Source: Jaenimonas drosophilae
Lineage: Eukaryota > Euglenozoa > Kinetoplastea > Trypanosomatida > Trypanosomatidae
NCBI GenBank assembly: GCA_030849065.1
Contig: JASAON010001554.1
Location: forward strand, 1 to 54,239
Direction of reading: 5' to 3'
DNA length: 54,239 nucleotides
The notes beneath the pieces are model-generated. The model searched no databases. It was given only the letters and a program-made list of their open reading frames with translations, and had not been told where the DNA came from. Of this stretch, positions 19,129 to 27,845 are shown one piece after another (the stretch's first letter is position 1; each line of letters starts with the position of its first letter). The position numbers and the translations under genes were made by a program.

Positions 19129-19491
19129 ATGAGCGTTCCTACCTGGGCTGGCAACGAACAGTCGATTGATGCAGCGAAGAACTACCTTCGCCAAGGTGAA
19201 ACAGTTGACTTCTTTGAGATGATTGCGCGCAGTATTCTTCTCGAGCACCCTGAGAATCCAGTGAGGTTTGCACTGGATTTAGTGCAGATGATGATCGATG
19301 GGTCGGAGATTCCTCCAGAGACGGATTTTAATCCTCAGAAACTGGAGGACAACGCATATATGCAGACGAAGGGTGTCAGTGAGCTTATTGATCAATGGGT
19401 CATCGCTTTGCTCGATGCTCAGCCTTCTTCTGCCGCTGAACGAATGGAGTTCCACCGACAGTATCTCCAGGGAATCTTGGATGCCCAGTGA
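19129..19491 (+). CDS. Small DPY-30/RIIa-like protein, candidate flagellar component
   Basis: 120 residues from the ATG at 19129, the first ATG in frame (the frame opens earlier with a non-ATG codon). The central segment (about 15-50) reads AKNYLRQGETVDFFEMIARS, then a stretch ending in HPENPVRFALDLVQ. That resembles the DPY-30/RIIa dimerisation-docking fold, where a helix is followed by a (R/H)PxNPxxF motif and a second helix. Proteins with this fold dock on A-kinase-anchor-type helices in axonemes and in chromatin complexes. The C-terminal half is helical and acidic. In a flagellate protist an axonemal or radial-spoke role is the likeliest, but this is inference from a short motif. Confidence 0.8.
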   Translation: MSVPTWAGNEQSIDAAKNYLRQGETVDFFEMIARSILLEHPENPVRFALDLVQMMIDGSEIPPETDFNPQKLEDNAYMQTKGVSELIDQWVIALLDAQPSSAAERMEFHRQYLQGILDAQ

Positions 19492-19814
19492 TTGCCTCTG
19501 TTTGCAGCACATGGCCTCTTGAATGTATCTTCATTATCGACCTTGCCTCAGGGTTGGTTGCGTTATGTTTGTCGGTTGATTTTATACGTTGAAGTACAGA
19601 GCCTGCTGCGGGTGTCAGCTTCAGATTGTATCATGAACCCGAAAAAAGCGAATTACGCTAGTCGTAGTGGTGGAGGCGACTATGCTTATGCTATCGAAGC
19701 TTCTACCGTTCCCTGTAAAGGCTAATGTTGTGCTCAAAGCGCTTGTTCTTCCCTCTTCCGTGGTCTGACATAGTTTTCACAAGCCCCAAGACTTCGATCA
19801 TTTGGATATTTCTG
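19492..19814. other. Intergenic region, about 320 bp
   Basis: No gene seen. The frame of the next gene is open from the ATG at 19725, but the better presequence-like start is at 19815. Confidence 0.45.
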
Positions 19815-21563
19815 ATGATTCGTCGTTGCTTATCTTCTGTGATGCGCATAGGATGGCGCAGAGATTGCCCAATGAAGCGTGTGGCGATGGCTGCGCGCTT
19901 TTATCAATCACGGCGCGGTGACGACAGACCCAGCGGATCATTCCGACCTCCACCGCAGCAACAGAGAAGCGACAGAGGAGGCATTGAACGGAGTGATCAG
20001 CGACCTCCACGGAGGCCGCCTACACAGTTCACCGAGGAGAATGTGCAGAAGCTGCTCGAGCTAAAGAAATCTCATAAACAACTCAAGTCAACGAAGGAGC
20101 GTGTAGCGCAGAGGCGTGAAGCTCGACGTATTGTTCGTGGTGTGCGAATTGATATGTCTTCGCAGGACGAGAAGACGATTGCTTTATACCTAAACTGTGC
20201 TGCATACTTCCAGGCATCGATGTGTGATGGGTTAGAAGATGCTTTCACGTGGATGCGACAAAATATCGGTGGGCTCACTCCGCAGAACCTGGCACTGTGT
20301 GCCAACGCTCTCGGCTCTATTCAACCAAATGGGTTTGAGGAGGTCCTGCGCGATGAAATTGCTCCGTCAGTGTACAAGTGTCTAACAGAAATGACCACTG
20401 TTGAGGTGGTGATGATATTGCAAGCATTTCAGAGAGGCCGCGTCAGCGAGTGTAACGAGCTGCAGCGGCGCATGCTTGATCAGCTCATGCCGTGCATCTC
20501 AACAATGCCTGCATCGCAAATATCAACCCTTGCGACGGCGCTCCGTTTTCACCCCATGAAGACAAACGATGAGGCAGCGTGGCGGAGCATTGTGAGTACT
20601 GTTGTTCTCTCAATCAAGAACGTGGATCGCATGCACTCCAACGAGGTCATCACGCTCCTCTTGGCGGCTGCACCGCTGGACATGCCAGTAGAGCTCATTG
20701 GACAGCTTCTTTGTCGCGCCACAGACACGGCCAAGTTCCACACAGATGAGCAAATAAAAGATTTACTACAGGCACTGCGGTTCCTGAAGGAGTCTCCAGT
20801 CGGTGCAACTGATGCTTTGACGAGTAAACGCTCTGAGCTTCAGACCGCGCTGATTGTCCGCCTGGAGCGCGTGGCGAGATTTGCATCCCTGAGATCCATT
20901 GTCGCAATCTGGGAAACTACACCGTTTATTGGCGTAGAGCTCCCGAAAGCCATTCAGGACGATCTTATGCAGCAAGTTCGTACTGAACTGACATATAGCC
21001 GAACACGTCCATCTATGCTGCTTCGATTGCTGAAATCCATGGATGCTCAGAAGCTCCAGAACAAGGATCTTGTTGACTGTGTGAGTGATCTTGCGGTGGG
21101 CATTAGGCCTTCCCGCCCCCATGAGGAGAAGAAGCGCGAGCCAATTCCATCTCGCGGGATTCCAGACATCGTCTATGCCAGCAATTTGGCATCATATATG
21201 GGGATTAGAATTGCGCTGGAGGATTCTTATGCCCTCATTGATTCTACGGCTGGGCTTCCTGGCGGCATCACTGGAACACTAGCCCCACACCTTCTCACTG
21301 CAGTCTCTGAGGCGTGGTGGCGCCAGATTCTGCTGGCGGTTGAGGCCATCGCTCTCTCCTCCTCTGATTGCTGCTACCGCAACACGCAGGCGGACCAATC
21401 TTTTATCACAGCAGCTACAGCTCGCCTCAAATCAGAGGGCGCTGCAGCTCTCGAGCATCTCAGCCCGGCATTCTGCGAAAGGTTTCTGGCCCGTGTGGTG
21501 GATGCTGAGGCGTCGAAGGAGTTTGTGGGTGTATTGAAGGAGTTGGTATCGACCCGAAAGTAA
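19815..21563 (+). CDS. Mitochondrial helical-repeat protein, unknown function
   Basis: 582 residues from the ATG at 19815. A longer in-frame start at 19725 would add 30 mostly hydrophobic residues. The shorter start gives MIRRCLSSVMRIGWRRD, a typical mitochondrial presequence. A disordered Arg/Pro/Gln/Ser-rich linker (about 30-65) and a basic helix rich in Lys/Arg (about 68-100) follow. The remaining 450 residues consist of repeated pairs of helices. Units contain motifs like LTPQNLALCANALGSIQPN, TTVEVVMILQAFQRGR and MPASQISTLATALRF. This about 35-40-residue repeat resembles the octotricopeptide or RAP-associated repeats of organelle RNA-binding proteins. A role in mitochondrial RNA processing or ribosome assembly is therefore likely. 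No RAP or catalytic domain was seen at the C-terminus. Confidence 0.85.
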   Translation: MIRRCLSSVMRIGWRRDCPMKRVAMAARFYQSRRGDDRPSGSFRPPPQQQRSDRGGIERSDQRPPRRPPTQFTEENVQKLLELKKSHKQLKSTKERVAQRREARRIVRGVRIDMSSQDEKTIALYLNCAAYFQASMCDGLEDAFTWMRQNIGGLTPQNLALCANALGSIQPNGFEEVLRDEIAPSVYKCLTEMTTVEVVMILQAFQRGRVSECNELQRRMLDQLMPCISTMPASQISTLATALRFHPMKTNDEAAWRSIVSTVVLSIKNVDRMHSNEVITLLLAAAPLDMPVELIGQLLCRATDTAKFHTDEQIKDLLQALRFLKESPVGATDALTSKRSELQTALIVRLERVARFASLRSIVAIWETTPFIGVELPKAIQDDLMQQVRTELTYSRTRPSMLLRLLKSMDAQKLQNKDLVDCVSDLAVGIRPSRPHEEKKREPIPSRGIPDIVYASNLASYMGIRIALEDSYALIDSTAGLPGGITGTLAPHLLTAVSEAWWRQILLAVEAIALSSSDCCYRNTQADQSFITAATARLKSEGAAALEHLSPAFCERFLARVVDAEASKEFVGVLKELVSTRK

Positions 21564-21873
21564 GTAACATCGCTTCAGCACCATTCTTGGTGAAGGACCC
21601 CCCTTTCCCTCCATCACCTTGGAAGAATGATTCCGCTGATCCGAAAAGCTTGCACACCAGATGAATTGCAGTTTCTTTTTTTTCCCGGTCATCCAACCCA
21701 CTTATCATGCCTTTATACCACTATTTCTCCCCCTTTTCTGTTCTTCAGTTTTATGATGAATAGTCAATGATACCAAGGTTGGCTCCGCAGTTTTATACAC
21801 GAAAACAACATTCACATCGGCGACATCTTCATTAGCTTCTGCTCAATATCGTTCCAACAAACAATAAGCTGTC
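21564..21873. other. Intergenic region with pyrimidine tract and tiny upstream ORF
   Basis: A C/T-rich run ends with TTCTTCAG, with the AG at 21747-21748. If spliced there, the 5' leader would carry an ATG-ATG micro-ORF of five codons (21753-21770) before the main ATG at 21874. Confidence 0.45.
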
Positions 21874-23331
21874 ATGTCGGGATTTTGGAGCTATAGAGGG
21901 ACGGGAACTTCTTCAGCCCATTCCCATGACTTGCTGGTACACAGCGTTCTTCCCTTTGGACTGGAGAGTCATGGAATCCACGAACAGCACACAGTAGCAT
22001 CCACTGAGGTGAAGGAGGTTAGCGGACTGGAGGAGACCCTCTTCCTCTCTCCCGACGGTAGTGAGGGCTCATCGCTGGAAGTTACGGTGGAGGTAGAGGA
22101 TCCAGTGGGGGCCACATTGAAGGCTCCTTCATTTGATGGTGGTGCTACTTGTGGTTCCCCATTGACCTTCCGCGATCGACTGGATGAAGAGGTTCAGCTA
22201 TCCCAAAAGTCGTGGTGGAAGCAACGGCTCGGTATTGACCTAGACGAGACTCATCCGCACGATGCTTGGGTGGGACAAGGAGCTCGCCTTGGGACTGATG
22301 ATGGCCAGCTGGATGAAACGGAGCAGCATATGGTGCAGGAAGTGCTCTGTCGGGTGGCACAGTGCAAACCACGCGTACCAGGCACGGTGGATGCTCGGCA
22401 GCTGGTCCCAGCCAAGGACAGCAGCGGCATCTCGCCCCATATGCGGCCAGCACCATGGTCCCCAACAATTGCGGTAGCCCCGCGGCTGCGCACTTCCTCT
22501 CGTGCGTCCAGGGAGTGCATCAAGCTAGCAGTGGAGCAACAAGGCCACACCAGCGATGTGAAGGCGAAGATCCTACGTGGTTCTGTGCGCCATCCACGAC
22601 CAACCCCATCTGTACCACCATCTCCGGCATTCCTTCGTCGAATGGAAGCTAGAGCAACTTGTCGGAAGGAGTCCCGCGATAAATTGCTGGCTCGATCTTC
22701 TGTGGTAATGACATCCAATATGAGCTCGCTGTCTTCGTCCCCCAGTCCGTATACTGCATCAGCATCTTCATCACGTGGATCAATTCCCTTCAGAGAAATT
22801 GCATCAGCGGTGCAAAGCCAAATGAGGGACTTTTGCACTCCAGAGTTGACGGCTGAGTTACTACATCTCGCCGAACACTTCAGAGCATGTGAGGTGGCTC
22901 GCCAAGTTCTGTTCGCATGGCGCAAAAAGCGACTTCAGATACTAGCCCGCCGAATGAGCAGGACCGCTGATGAAATGGCCATTGAGCACAACAACATTTG
23001 CACGAAAATGTTCCAATCTGTGACGGAGACTCATTGGAGGCTGCAATACGCACACTTGACTCAAGACGAAGAGGTGGGCCGCCTCACAGTCCTTAGCGGA
23101 GAGATGTCCGAACGCACTGCCATCGTCCGCTATCATCGAAAAACTGCAGCTGTTGTCCTTCTCAGCGAGCGAACACAGCGCCGACTACGGACACTTCTGC
23201 GGTGGTATTTCGTCTTGTGGGTTGCTAGCACAGAAGAGCGACGACTTCAGCAAGCCGCAGCAACATATAGAAACTTTTTGACTGAATGCGCCGAGCGTTC
23301 GGTTGCGCTCATGATGCATGAGCACGTATAG
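21874..23331 (+). CDS. Hypothetical protein with SFI1-like C-terminal helices
   Basis: 485 residues from the ATG at 21874. The N-terminal 300 residues are hydrophilic, rich in Ser, Pro and Gly, and probably disordered. One short acidic Trp-containing segment (about 105-135) stands out. From about residue 305 to the end the protein is helical, with tryptophan-centred motifs FAWRKKRLQIL and LLRWYFVLWVAS separated by about 110 residues. This pattern of aromatic-basic helices resembles SFI1 or other centrin-binding repeats found in basal-body proteins. Only two clear units are visible, so the match is weak. There is no signal peptide or membrane segment. Function is unknown, with the basal body or cytoskeleton as the main hypothesis. 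Confidence 0.8.
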   Translation: MSGFWSYRGTGTSSAHSHDLLVHSVLPFGLESHGIHEQHTVASTEVKEVSGLEETLFLSPDGSEGSSLEVTVEVEDPVGATLKAPSFDGGATCGSPLTFRDRLDEEVQLSQKSWWKQRLGIDLDETHPHDAWVGQGARLGTDDGQLDETEQHMVQEVLCRVAQCKPRVPGTVDARQLVPAKDSSGISPHMRPAPWSPTIAVAPRLRTSSRASRECIKLAVEQQGHTSDVKAKILRGSVRHPRPTPSVPPSPAFLRRMEARATCRKESRDKLLARSSVVMTSNMSSLSSSPSPYTASASSSRGSIPFREIASAVQSQMRDFCTPELTAELLHLAEHFRACEVARQVLFAWRKKRLQILARRMSRTADEMAIEHNNICTKMFQSVTETHWRLQYAHLTQDEEVGRLTVLSGEMSERTAIVRYHRKTAAVVLLSERTQRRLRTLLRWYFVLWVASTEERRLQQAAATYRNFLTECAERSVALMMHEHV

Positions 23332-23749
23332 ATGAATAGTCCTGATTTGGCCAGCATGAATGCAAACCATATTGTGTATGAGTCTTTTGTGCGCGCTGAA
23401 GCATTCCACTTCTCCCTCTTGCTGACCTGTTTTTCCTGTAGTCGGATTAGGGTAATACCTCATTCTTCTCGCCTATCCACACACACTCACACACACAACA
23501 ACAACAACAACAAGAATACCACGTTAGATCAATACTTCGGTTTGCTGCTGCTGCTGTGGACTATTTGCGTGCAAGGTTTTTTTTTTGACGACGCGCTGTG
23601 TTGCCTCGTACGCGAAGACAATCCAAAGTCCTTAGCTTCTTTGTGATACCCCCAACGTGGTTGCTGCCTACCCTCTCTTTGTTGTTTGTTTGATTTTTTT
23701 TTTGTACAGTCGTTGCACGCCCCTCCCAATAATTCTGTAGGGCTGAGCG
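23332..23749 (+). promoter_or_regulatory. Intergenic region with trans-splice signals upstream of the AGC kinase
   Basis: About 420 bp without a gene. It contains a CA/AAC microsatellite (about 23479-23514), a T-run at 23579-23586, and a long pyrimidine-rich tract that ends in GTACAG with the AG at 23708-23709. A second AG lies at 23739-23740, just before the ATG at 23750. Confidence 0.55.
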
Positions 23750-25051
23750 ATGTCGCACACTCCCGATCACTCGGGATACCTTCAACGGGCGGGTGAGATC
23801 ATCAATGAGATGAATCGAACCTACTACATGGAGCTTCATGGGTACATGCTGTACTGTTGGCCAGAAAAGCCAGCAAGTCCGGGCGACGTACCGCTTGTGG
23901 GCTTCAATCTCACCGATGCCGAATTTAGTGACTTGCCCATCTGCAATCTAGCATGGACTATGCGGGGGCCGCATATTCCAAAACCAATCACATTGATGTC
24001 CAGCAACGAGGAGGAAAAGCAGAGCTGGATGACGCACATGCAGAATCACAAGGACACCGACGGGCCGTATCCGTCTGCTCCGTCCTCGTTTTGTGATGAG
24101 GATGAATTGTATGGTCTTACAACCGTCTTCACGTCAGCGGAGTCCACCGTCAGCCTCTCTGATTTCCAGGTGCTACTACTTCTGGGGCGGGGCACGTTCG
24201 CGAAAGTCTCGCAGGTTCGAAAGATGGACACCGGGGAGGTCTACGCCATGAAGGAGATTGACCGTCAGGAGGTTTCTGATGCAAATCTGACTGAGTACAT
24301 CACCGCAGAGAAGTCCATCCTGGAGACGATTAGACATCCCTTCATAGTAAAGCTGCAGTTTGCCTTTCAGACCAAAACGCATCTGTATTTGATCTTAGAC
24401 CTCCTTTCGGGGGGAGAGCTGTATTTCCACCTAGGACAAATGTCTCAGTTCCCTGAGAGCTGGGCAAAGTTCTATGCCGCCGAAATTGGTCTGGCCCTCA
24501 GCTACTTACATAGCCTCCACATCATCTATCGCGACCTTAAGCCAGAGAATGCATTGCTTGATGTGGATGGGAACGTGTGCCTGACTGACTTTGGGCTCGC
24601 TCGAATGAATGTTCGGGGTGCAAGTGCTTCTACTTTCTGCGGAACTGCGGAGTACTTAGCTCCAGAGTTTCTCATGGGTGACCCGCATGGACGTGCTGTG
24701 GACTGGTGGTCGCTTGGAGTGATGTTGTACGAAATGCTCTTTGGTATCCCTCCGTACTATGATGAAAACCAACACACCATGTACGAACTGATTCTTGGCG
24801 CACCACTTGTCTTTCCAGAAGTGGCAACCCCCATCAGTGAGAACGCGAAGGAGTTGCTGAAGCGGCTTCTCGACCGCGATCCAGAGAAGCGACTCCAAAG
24901 CATCGAGGAGTATCGTGCGCATCCCTTCTTTAGTGACCTGGACTTCGACATGATTTACCACAAGAAGGTAACCCCGCCTTTTAAGCCCGACCCCGATGTG
25001 CTTAACAATTTTGACACCGGATTCACCCAAGCCACCCCACAGCGGCAGTAG
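23750..25051 (+). CDS. AGC-family serine/threonine kinase with PH domain (PKB/Akt-like)
   Basis: 433 residues. Residues 7-100 form a PH domain (SGYL start, aromatic-basic centre, E-x-x-x-W near 89-93), which would bind phosphoinositides. The kinase domain spans about 139-395: Gly-loop GRGTFAKV (146-153), ATP-site Lys168, Glu187, catalytic YRDLKPEN with Asp262 (Tyr replaces the usual His), DFG at 280-282, activation-loop STFCGTAEYLAPE with the PDK1-site Thr at 295. All catalytic residues are present, so it should be active. The AGC tail is short. It has the PPFKPDP segment and a possible turn-motif Thr-Pro at 429-430, but it stops before any hydrophobic motif. A PH domain followed by an AGC kinase is the Akt layout. 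Trypanosomatid RAC/PKB-like kinases are the closest known type. Confidence 0.94.
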   Translation: MSHTPDHSGYLQRAGEIINEMNRTYYMELHGYMLYCWPEKPASPGDVPLVGFNLTDAEFSDLPICNLAWTMRGPHIPKPITLMSSNEEEKQSWMTHMQNHKDTDGPYPSAPSSFCDEDELYGLTTVFTSAESTVSLSDFQVLLLLGRGTFAKVSQVRKMDTGEVYAMKEIDRQEVSDANLTEYITAEKSILETIRHPFIVKLQFAFQTKTHLYLILDLLSGGELYFHLGQMSQFPESWAKFYAAEIGLALSYLHSLHIIYRDLKPENALLDVDGNVCLTDFGLARMNVRGASASTFCGTAEYLAPEFLMGDPHGRAVDWWSLGVMLYEMLFGIPPYYDENQHTMYELILGAPLVFPEVATPISENAKELLKRLLDRDPEKRLQSIEEYRAHPFFSDLDFDMIYHKKVTPPFKPDPDVLNNFDTGFTQATPQRQ

Positions 25052-25072
25052 TACTTGAAGGGAAGGGGGGGG

Positions 25073-25089
25073 GAGAGAGAGAGAGAGAG
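25073..25089. repeat. (GA)n microsatellite
   Basis: A short GA dinucleotide run just after the AGC kinase stop codon, following a G-run at 25066-25072. Confidence 0.7.
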
Positions 25090-26971
25090 GCTGTCCCCCT
25101 ACAGGAAACGAGTACTTGCCCTTAAAGTAGCTTTACAGTGTGCCATTGCGAACGCTGCGCCGAAGATCCCGCCAACGATCAGATGTCCACAGGATGTGTT
25201 GTGCGAATGCCATGAAGGAGGATCTCAGGAATTTTCTCCCGTTTCCTTTTTTTTGCGTGTGGTTTCTCCGAAAATGATGAAACGAACTGGAAAGGGAATC
25301 TTCTCCGATGAGGGGTGCGGTACTGCTGAGCAGACCAAGCAGTGAAGTTGCAACTGCTTGGATTCTGAATGTATGCGCTCCTGCAGGTTTGATTGTGGCA
25401 TGCGTTGCCATGGGATGGACCCATCAGGGAAGCTTGACCAGAGAGGAAAGAAACTGAGTTTTTTGTTGTTTTCAATTGTGGAATGACATGATGATCGATG
25501 CGGTGGGTACTCTTCAGAATTGTGTGCATGTATGCTGTGGATACGATGCATGTGTGAACGAACAAATTCGCATCGATCAAAAGGCGGTTGCCGCCTACAC
25601 TAGGTCCATTTGTATTTTGTTTTCTTTTCTTTTTTTCCGCGGTGTCCTTCCCACATCTTGGGTCACTGCGCTGATGCAGATCAGCTCAATTCATTCCACT
25701 TCTTGCCAGATACAATGAGCTTATTCACACAGATGACGTACCCACGATGGATTGATGGAAACAGGGCAACATTCGTTGTATCTGTACAGGGAGAAAAAAA
25801 AATACTGCATTCCACACCGGTTGAGATGAGCAACTGTGGATGCACATGGAGGATATGAGATTAGATGGCGAACTGCGTATATAACACATGGTCACACTTG
25901 AATACACACCATCAGAAGTCCCCCCAAATCGTTTGTCCTCCCTCATGTTCTCTTCCCTTCCTATGCTGTGGTCGTGTTCACAGGTTGGGTGGTTGCAGAT
26001 GCAAACACCACTTTTTGGATGGATTGTCATTAAATCTATTGCAACTCCGTTTGCCAATGAATGAACGCTGTTCGAGGAGCAACAGGCAGCGAGCGCGCTT
26101 TTTTTTTGTGCGCGCGTATATCTTCTTCGGTAGCTGTGCTGAGGATCTGTAGGTGCATGCTTCCTCTTCGAGGAAAATTTGCTCCCACTCACCATGTGCG
26201 AATTGGAACTCTGCCCTATGCATATATAACAACCTTTACCCAGGGATGACCTGCACATCCCCACAGACGCCTTCATGACGGGCTCTAGTAGCCAGTTTTT
26301 CTCCACCCGCATCGATTGCCAGGCACACGACCCTTTGCTGCCTGTCCCTTTACCAGGGACTTCTTGTGTCTTCCTCTCTCACTGACTCACTCATGCTAAA
26401 CAAGAAAAAAAACACTGAAACGCAAAAACACACACAACACAACTCTTTCCCCTCCAACCACCTTTGTGTTTCTGTCTTTCATAGCCGCTGTCATGTAACG
26501 CCGTCATGTACTTCCCTTGGCCCTCTCTCATGAACTACTGATGCACACACTTTTCTTCTTTTCCTTTATTACGCCCGCAGTAAAAACAAGTTCATCTGGG
26601 CTACGTGGGGACAAGCACCGGTGGGAAAGACAACATGCCTTCATTTTCGTCGTCGTTTTCGCTGCGCTTTTCCTTTTTTGTGTGTTGTCCCCCTACCTAC
26701 TCCACTCTTGCTTGGTTGTTCTTGTACTCTCCCCTCTGTTGTCGTCCTCCAGCTCAAGGAACGCAGTCTGACGTTCCGTTTATGGTAAATGTGCCTGTGC
26801 CGTGCCTTTGCCGGCTGAGCCCTCCTCGTATCTTCCAAGCGAGGAGCACAGTGCATTGAGCGGGCGAGTGACGAAACCAAATATGGATGCCATGGCCTCT
26901 ATAGGATACTCCATTGTGAATGCTCAGAAGACGTGAAACTTCTGCGAAGTATGCTTGGTGTGTCAAGAGAC

Positions 26972-27014
26972 GTCTTCATTTTTTTTCATTCGCATGTTCT
27001 TTTCTCTTGTGTAG
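26972..27014 (+). promoter_or_regulatory. Probable trans-splice acceptor
   Basis: A pyrimidine-rich tract ends in TTGTGTAG, with the AG at 27013-27014, only 14 bases before the ATG at 27029. It excludes the upstream in-frame ATG at 26933 as the start. Confidence 0.65.
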
Positions 27015-27028
27015 TTAAAAGGAACAGG

Positions 27029-27559
27029 ATGACTAGCCACAAGCATCTTCTGACACTCTTGGTGTCCGTCTTACTACTGCTGACCACTGCCGAGACAGCC
27101 CAATCAGCGTCAATTGCTGGATGGGTTAAGGTGGATGCAGATTTGCATGCAGCGGGCGCGCAGTTTGCTGTACAGCTGGTGAATGCAAAACGAGGTGTGG
27201 TGATGCGAACGACACCGCTCGACGTCAGCGGCGTCTTCCAGTTCGCGGAGATTCCCAGCGAAGTAACGTCAGTCGCAGTGCACCTCCGCAACGGAGTGGC
27301 CTTCAATCGTACGGCTTCGGTGTTGTCGGCCACAACGCAAGACATTCTTTCCGGTGCCACCCAGCTGTCGGTGGTGGCGAACAAGGGATCAGCTTCCAGC
27401 GCTGCTCCTCAGGATCACTCCTCCGTGTTCTCCAGTGCCGTTGCAGCAGCTGTGTTGGTTGGACTGTGGGCCGCGCGCTCTCATGTTATCTCCGCTGTGG
27501 ATGCCTTCGCTTCCATGAAGCCGGCAAAACTGCGGAAACGCAGGGCATTTCTCTCTTAA
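27029..27559 (+). CDS. EMC7-like ER membrane protein
   Basis: 176 residues. The start was chosen because a strong splice acceptor lies just upstream and the resulting N-terminus is a clear signal peptide (basic start, then a Leu/Val/Thr core to about residue 25 and an AxA-like end). Residues about 28-120 look like a beta-sandwich of the carboxypeptidase-regulatory type, with DVSGVFQFAEIPSEVTSVAV matching the D-G-S-F-x-x-x-x-I-P-S-G motif of EMC7. A single hydrophobic segment (about 131-152) is followed by a short, very basic tail (KPAKLRKRR). Signal peptide, lumenal beta-domain, one membrane helix and cytosolic tail is the EMC7 layout, in the ER membrane protein complex that inserts tail-anchored and multipass proteins. 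Sequence similarity is low, so the family call is tentative. Confidence 0.75.
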   Translation: MTSHKHLLTLLVSVLLLLTTAETAQSASIAGWVKVDADLHAAGAQFAVQLVNAKRGVVMRTTPLDVSGVFQFAEIPSEVTSVAVHLRNGVAFNRTASVLSATTQDILSGATQLSVVANKGSASSAAPQDHSSVFSSAVAAAVLVGLWAARSHVISAVDAFASMKPAKLRKRRAFLS

Positions 27560-27845
27560 AAAACATAGTTGATCATCATCTACTTGCCCTGATGCTAAGT
27601 AACACAAAACTGCCTGGACTTTGTCTGAGATATTCCGGAGCTTGTGCATTTCCACTCAAGTGAAACTGAAAAACGCACAACTTCTTGTTTTTGCTTTAAT
27701 TCGGTGTACGCCCTTCAGCGTTATTTGCAATAGTCTGTACGGATAGAAGATTGCCCGATCAGGTGTAGTCTGGCATCCCCTATTGCTGCATGACTGCTTC
27801 GTTGCTCGTATGAACGGACGTGATTGATCTTGGCGATTGTGAAAG

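Larger units (their letters stand above)
25052..27028. other. Gene-free region of about 2 kb
   Basis: I find no convincing protein gene on either strand. All open frames are short and overlap each other. It holds a GA run at 25073-25089, several T-runs, a C-rich section near 26440-26470 and pyrimidine tracts. It is the longest gene-free stretch within the main array. Part of it is probably the 3' UTR of the kinase gene. A short C-box/D-box-like arrangement near 25275-25330 was considered as a snoRNA and not accepted. Confidence 0.5.

Noticed and set aside
23479..23514. CRISPR-like or satellite array
   Set aside because: It is a simple CA/AAC microsatellite with no spacers. There is no CRISPR or bacterial feature anywhere in the window.
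25270..25330. Possible C/D-box snoRNA (ATGATGA followed by CTGA)
   Set aside because: Only about 55 bases between the boxes, no terminal stem, no second copy and no target could be shown. Chance is likely.
26933..27028. Upstream ATG extension of the EMC7-like gene
   Set aside because: The pyrimidine tract and acceptor AG at 27013-27014 lie inside it, and the signal peptide begins at the later ATG.
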